Below are positions 4,868-7,002 of a DNA stretch of 7,002 bases, piece after piece. The translations under genes were made by a program, and so were the position numbers. Within the stretch, counting starts at the first letter, position 1. Each line of letters opens with the position of its first letter. A model generated the notes under the pieces. The model did no database searches. It saw nothing but the letters and a program-made list of their open reading frames with translations, and had not been told where the DNA came from. The stretch comes from Methanoregula sp. (GTDB taxonomy: Archaea > Halobacteriota > Methanomicrobia > Methanomicrobiales > Methanospirillaceae), in assembly GCA_013331015.1 (NCBI GenBank), contig DUHF01000098.1, forward strand, positions 7,902 to 14,903, given 5' to 3'.

Positions 4868-5692
4868 TCAGCTGAGCAGTTGCAGGACGAATCCCTGCTG
4901 GCCCAGCAGATTTCCACGATTTTGTTCCGATGCTGCCCATGCACAGGCAAACAGAAGAACCAGGGCATTTTCGAGCGTTGTATTGTACAGATCGTTTGTG
5001 TCCCTACTGGAGCTCAGTTCTTTGGCAAGCATCGGGTGAGAATTGCCAGAGAAGGTGGTGAACCGCTGTGGCGCAGGGAATGACTTGTCAAGACGCTCTG
5101 CCTGTTCCCGGACAATGGCAAATGCTTCCTGGACGATACGGGGGGCACGGGCATCGTTCAGTTGTGCAATCTCCAGACCAGCAGCCCCCGCTGCATCATG
5201 GAAATCTCCACGGGCGAACCGGATAACAACCAATGCGGCCGCATGGCCGGATTCCTGTGACACGTTTTTGAGCACGTCAGGGATTTTTTCCATATACCGG
5301 CTGATGGGTTTGGCAAGATCACCGGGTATATTCGAAACTGAGGCTGAAACCCCGAACCTGCGTTTGAGCCGCACGAGCAGGAGAGAGAGGCTCACGGCAT
5401 ACAATACTTCAAGAACAACCGTCGACAGGGCATCGAGGGGAAATCCCAGAAATATGATGGAGTAGAGGGGCGTTGTCAGCGCAACAAGGTCCTTTTTTGG
5501 CCGGAGCCATGCAAGATACGCGAGCACGCAGGAAGCAAGCAGGGATCCGATGATTGAGATATGGACATCTACTGCAATGTCGTAAATCCAGATGAGGATC
5601 CCAAAAAATGCACCCCCGAAACTGAACAGGGGTACCAAGTATTCCAGCCTTCGATTCAGCGTTTCGTTGTTTTCTTTTGTGTCACCGGGCAT
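4868..5692 (-). CDS. Membrane-anchored protein of unknown function
   Basis: A 274-residue protein I do not recognise. The N-terminal third has about four hydrophobic segments: residues 18-40 (LVPLFSFGGAFFGILIWIYD), 46-63, roughly 70-86, and 88-107. Basic residues follow each exit (RPKK near 64-67, RLKRRFG near 108-114). The remaining 160 residues are soluble, mostly helical and alanine-rich, with VIRFARGDFHDAAGAAGLEIAQL around 156-178 and a hydrophobic stretch ALVLLFACAWAASEQNRG near 243-260. No catalytic motif stands out. The ATG at 5692 has AGAGGT about 9 nt upstream. It lies between the permease pair and the thioredoxin operon on the same strand, with 56 nt upstream and a 62-nt AT-rich gap before the GTG at 4805. 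It has little cysteine and no obvious link to the arsenic genes, so it may be an unrelated insertion between two modules. Confidence 0.75.
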   Translation of the reverse strand: MPGDTKENNETLNRRLEYLVPLFSFGGAFFGILIWIYDIAVDVHISIIGSLLASCVLAYLAWLRPKKDLVALTTPLYSIIFLGFPLDALSTVVLEVLYAVSLSLLLVRLKRRFGVSASVSNIPGDLAKPISRYMEKIPDVLKNVSQESGHAAALVVIRFARGDFHDAAGAAGLEIAQLNDARAPRIVQEAFAIVREQAERLDKSFPAPQRFTTFSGNSHPMLAKELSSSRDTNDLYNTTLENALVLLFACAWAASEQNRGNLLGQQGFVLQLLS

Positions 5693-5715
5693 GAGTACCA
5701 GACCTCTTCTGAACC

Positions 5716-5735
5716 ATTATTGATATGACATTTCG
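5716..5735 (-). promoter_or_regulatory. Weak candidate promoter before the membrane protein gene
   Basis: In the 56-nt spacer upstream of the gene starting at 5692, the minus strand reads CGAAA followed by TGTCATATCAATAAT. CGAAA resembles a BRE and CATATCAATA a poor TATA-like element, at a distance allowing a short leader that contains the AGAGGT ribosome-binding site. The match to consensus is weak, and read-through from the permease genes is equally possible. Confidence 0.18.
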
Positions 5736-5748
5736 CAAAGCCTGCCCA

Positions 5749-6027
5749 TTAATCCGGAGATTGCTCGTGGTTTTTTGCGATGCTCTTTTTGTACTCTTCC
5801 ATGATCGCCCGGGTATATGCTTCCGCAACACCCGGAGGGATATAATTGTAGATCCTGATCTTCTTCATCAGCGCTTCACGGACTGCCGCATCGCTCCCAG
5901 GATTCTGTTCCCGCACGGCGGCAATGCTCTCGTCGAGCATCGTGATCCCGGTCATGATCCCGTTGACCGGGATCTGCCGGATTCGCCGCAGGGCATCAGC
6001 CGCACAGCAGGGTTTGTCGTCGCTCAT
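5749..6027 (-). CDS. Small Cys-Cys protein cotranscribed with the permease
   Basis: A 92-residue soluble protein of unknown function. It starts MSDDKPCCAADALRRIRQI, with a vicinal cysteine pair (Cys7-Cys8). A conserved-looking core follows: VNGIMTGITMLDESIAAV (21-38), a helical stretch with VREALMKKIRIYNYIPPG (48-65) and AYTRAIMEEYKKS. The tail is charged. It has no membrane segment. It begins 9 nt after the permease stop, using a GAGG that overlaps that stop codon as its ribosome-binding site, so the two are cotranscribed. A vicinal Cys pair suits trivalent arsenic or other soft-metal binding, and the helical core could be a partner for the permease's cytoplasmic face. Both ideas are inference. 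I recall similar small proteins next to UPF0718 permeases in archaea, but no established function. Confidence 0.8.
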   Translation of the reverse strand: MSDDKPCCAADALRRIRQIPVNGIMTGITMLDESIAAVREQNPGSDAAVREALMKKIRIYNYIPPGVAEAYTRAIMEEYKKSIAKNHEQSPD

Positions 6028-6036
6028 TCTTGTGCC

Positions 6037-7002
6037 TCAGAAGAAGTTCCCGAAGATGAACCCGGCGATAGTCGAGAATACGATCACGAGACCGGCATAC
6101 GTGAGTGTCTTCTTCGCACCGATGATCCGATAGATAACGAGCAGGCTCGGGAGGCTGATGCTCGGGCCGGTCAGGAGCAGGGCAAGGGCCGGACCTTTGG
6201 CCATCGATCCCGAGAGATACCCAAGCGTTGTCCCGATGACCGGCACCTCAAGGAGCGTGGGCATGTACAGGATTGCGCCGATGATCGCGGCAAGGAACGT
6301 TGCCGAAAGCGAGTTGTCGCCAATGAACGGTTTGAACGTCTCCGGGGGCAGGAAGTAGGCAAGGACCCCGAGCGCGAACGTACCAATGACAAGGATCGGG
6401 AAGATCTTCTTGGTCAAGTCCCAGATCTCAAGCCCCCAGTCGGTGGTCTCATCGCGGGTGAAGTAGTAGATCAGCAGGAATGCGACAGCCATCGAAAGGA
6501 AGTACACGATCAGGAGCCGGTAGAATACATCGAGCGCTGAGGTGCCAACAAGGAGGATCGCGACCAGGAAGACAAAGAACGCCGGTATTACCCATTTCGG
6601 CCGGGTGTCCACCTGCGCCATCACCGCACGACGGGCCGCCGCGTGCGTCTTCTTCGTCTCCTCGTCCTGCTGCGGGAAGAGGCTCATCATGATGAGGCCG
6701 ATCACGATGGAGAGCACGACCGCTGCAACCGCACGGGCAACACCGAGTTCGAACCCGAGCACCTTTGCCGTGTAAACGATGGCAAGGATGTTGATCGCCG
6801 GGCCTGCGTACAGGAAGGTGATCGCCGGTCCAAGCCCGCTGCCCTTCTTGAGGATGCCGGCAAACATCGGGAGGATTGTGCAGCTGCACACCGCAAGAAC
6901 GGTGCCTGATACCGACGCGATCCCGTACGAGGTGGTCTTCTTCGTCTCCGGGCTGAAGTATTTCAGGATGGCATCCTTTTTGATGAATGCCGCAATGGCC
7001 CC
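6037..7002 (-). CDS. UPF0718/ArsP-type permease, C-terminal 321 residues (runs off right edge)
   Basis: The reading frame is open to base 7002, so the N-terminus is missing. The visible part has about eight to nine hydrophobic segments and a charged cytoplasmic loop (PQQDEETKKTHAAARR, about 110-125 of the visible residues). SVSGTVLAVCSCTILPMFAG (visible residues 30-49, Cys39 and Cys41) is the hallmark of the UPF0718/DUF318 permeases (PF03773). A second conserved block, YMPTLLEVPVIGTTLGYLSG, lies in the second half. The family includes ArsP, which exports trivalent organoarsenicals in Campylobacter, and many uncharacterised permeases. The CSC motif is the likely soft-metal or thiol contact. 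A small Cys-Cys protein follows 9 nt downstream. Given the neighbouring arsenic genes, organoarsenical or arsenite export is plausible, but other substrates are possible. A GTG at 6891 is internal and is not the start. Confidence 0.92.
   Translation of the reverse strand, partial: GAIAAFIKKDAILKYFSPETKKTTSYGIASVSGTVLAVCSCTILPMFAGILKKGSGLGPAITFLYAGPAINILAIVYTAKVLGFELGVARAVAAVVLSIVIGLIMMSLFPQQDEETKKTHAAARRAVMAQVDTRPKWVIPAFFVFLVAILLVGTSALDVFYRLLIVYFLSMAVAFLLIYYFTRDETTDWGLEIWDLTKKIFPILVIGTFALGVLAYFLPPETFKPFIGDNSLSATFLAAIIGAILYMPTLLEVPVIGTTLGYLSGSMAKGPALALLLTGPSISLPSLLVIYRIIGAKKTLTYAGLVIVFSTIAGFIFGNFF

Noticed and set aside
4861..4885. Possible terminator formed by CTGAATCAG/CTGAGCAG around the end of the membrane protein gene
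   Set aside because: The repeats give no convincing stem, and the minus strand has no oligo-T run after them; the nearby A/T tract reads as A on the transcribed sense strand.
5725..6540. Plus-strand open frame of 271 codons opposite the small Cys-Cys gene and the permease
   Set aside because: It is the antisense shadow of the permease and its neighbour, with a charged low-information product and no ribosome-binding site or family match.
1..7002. CRISPR arrays, tRNA or rRNA genes, insertion sequences
   Set aside because: No regularly spaced repeats, cloverleaf-type sequence, rRNA motifs, transposase motifs or terminal inverted repeats were seen on either strand.

Overview
The window looks like an arsenic-resistance and thiol-redox gene cluster from a methanogenic archaeon. 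All confidently called genes lie on the minus strand, so the cluster reads from right (7002) to left (1). Two genes point to a methanogen: an MtrA-type corrinoid subunit of methyl-tetrahydromethanopterin:coenzyme M methyltransferase at the left edge, and a DUF166 protein, a family typical of methanogens. The moderately high GC with AT-rich spacers and the protein style would fit Methanomicrobiales (a Methanoregula/Methanosphaerula-like organism). That placement comes from memory of the families, not from a search.

Right part (7002 to about 4868). This holds the C-terminal 321 residues of a UPF0718/ArsP-type permease (PF03773), then a 92-residue small protein with a Cys-Cys pair nine bases downstream. 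A 274-residue membrane-anchored protein of unknown function follows. An AT-rich spacer (4797-4867) with a plausible archaeal TATA element then precedes the main operon.

Main operon (4805 to 1). In reading order: a small CxxC thioredoxin of the MTH895 type; a DGC-domain putative zinc-binding protein with a Cys/Gly-rich tail; a ferredoxin:thioredoxin reductase catalytic-chain protein; a second DGC protein; a DUF2703 protein; a DUF166 protein; a C_GCAxxG_C_C-type redox protein; the arsenite efflux carrier Acr3; a thioredoxin-coupled arsenate reductase ArsC; and the start of a stand-alone MtrA-like protein. Most junctions overlap or nearly touch. Four are exact ATGA stop/start overlaps (657-660, 3026-3029, 3421-3424, 3768-3771), so the genes are almost certainly cotranscribed. 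Two short spacers break the run, before the C_GCAxxG gene (57 nt) and before acr3 (108 nt).

Inferred working model. Reduced ferredoxin from methanogenic metabolism drives the FTR-type reductase, which reduces the small thioredoxin. The thioredoxin resets ArsC after arsenate reduction, and Acr3 exports the arsenite. The two DGC proteins, DUF2703, DUF166 and the C_GCAxxG protein are all cysteine-rich and may handle metal(loid), sulfur or electron transfer. The MtrA-like corrinoid protein downstream of arsC, with an ArsP-type permease nearby, raises the possibility of corrinoid-dependent arsenic methylation and organoarsenical export. No ArsR repressor, ArsA ATPase or ArsM methyltransferase is visible in the window.
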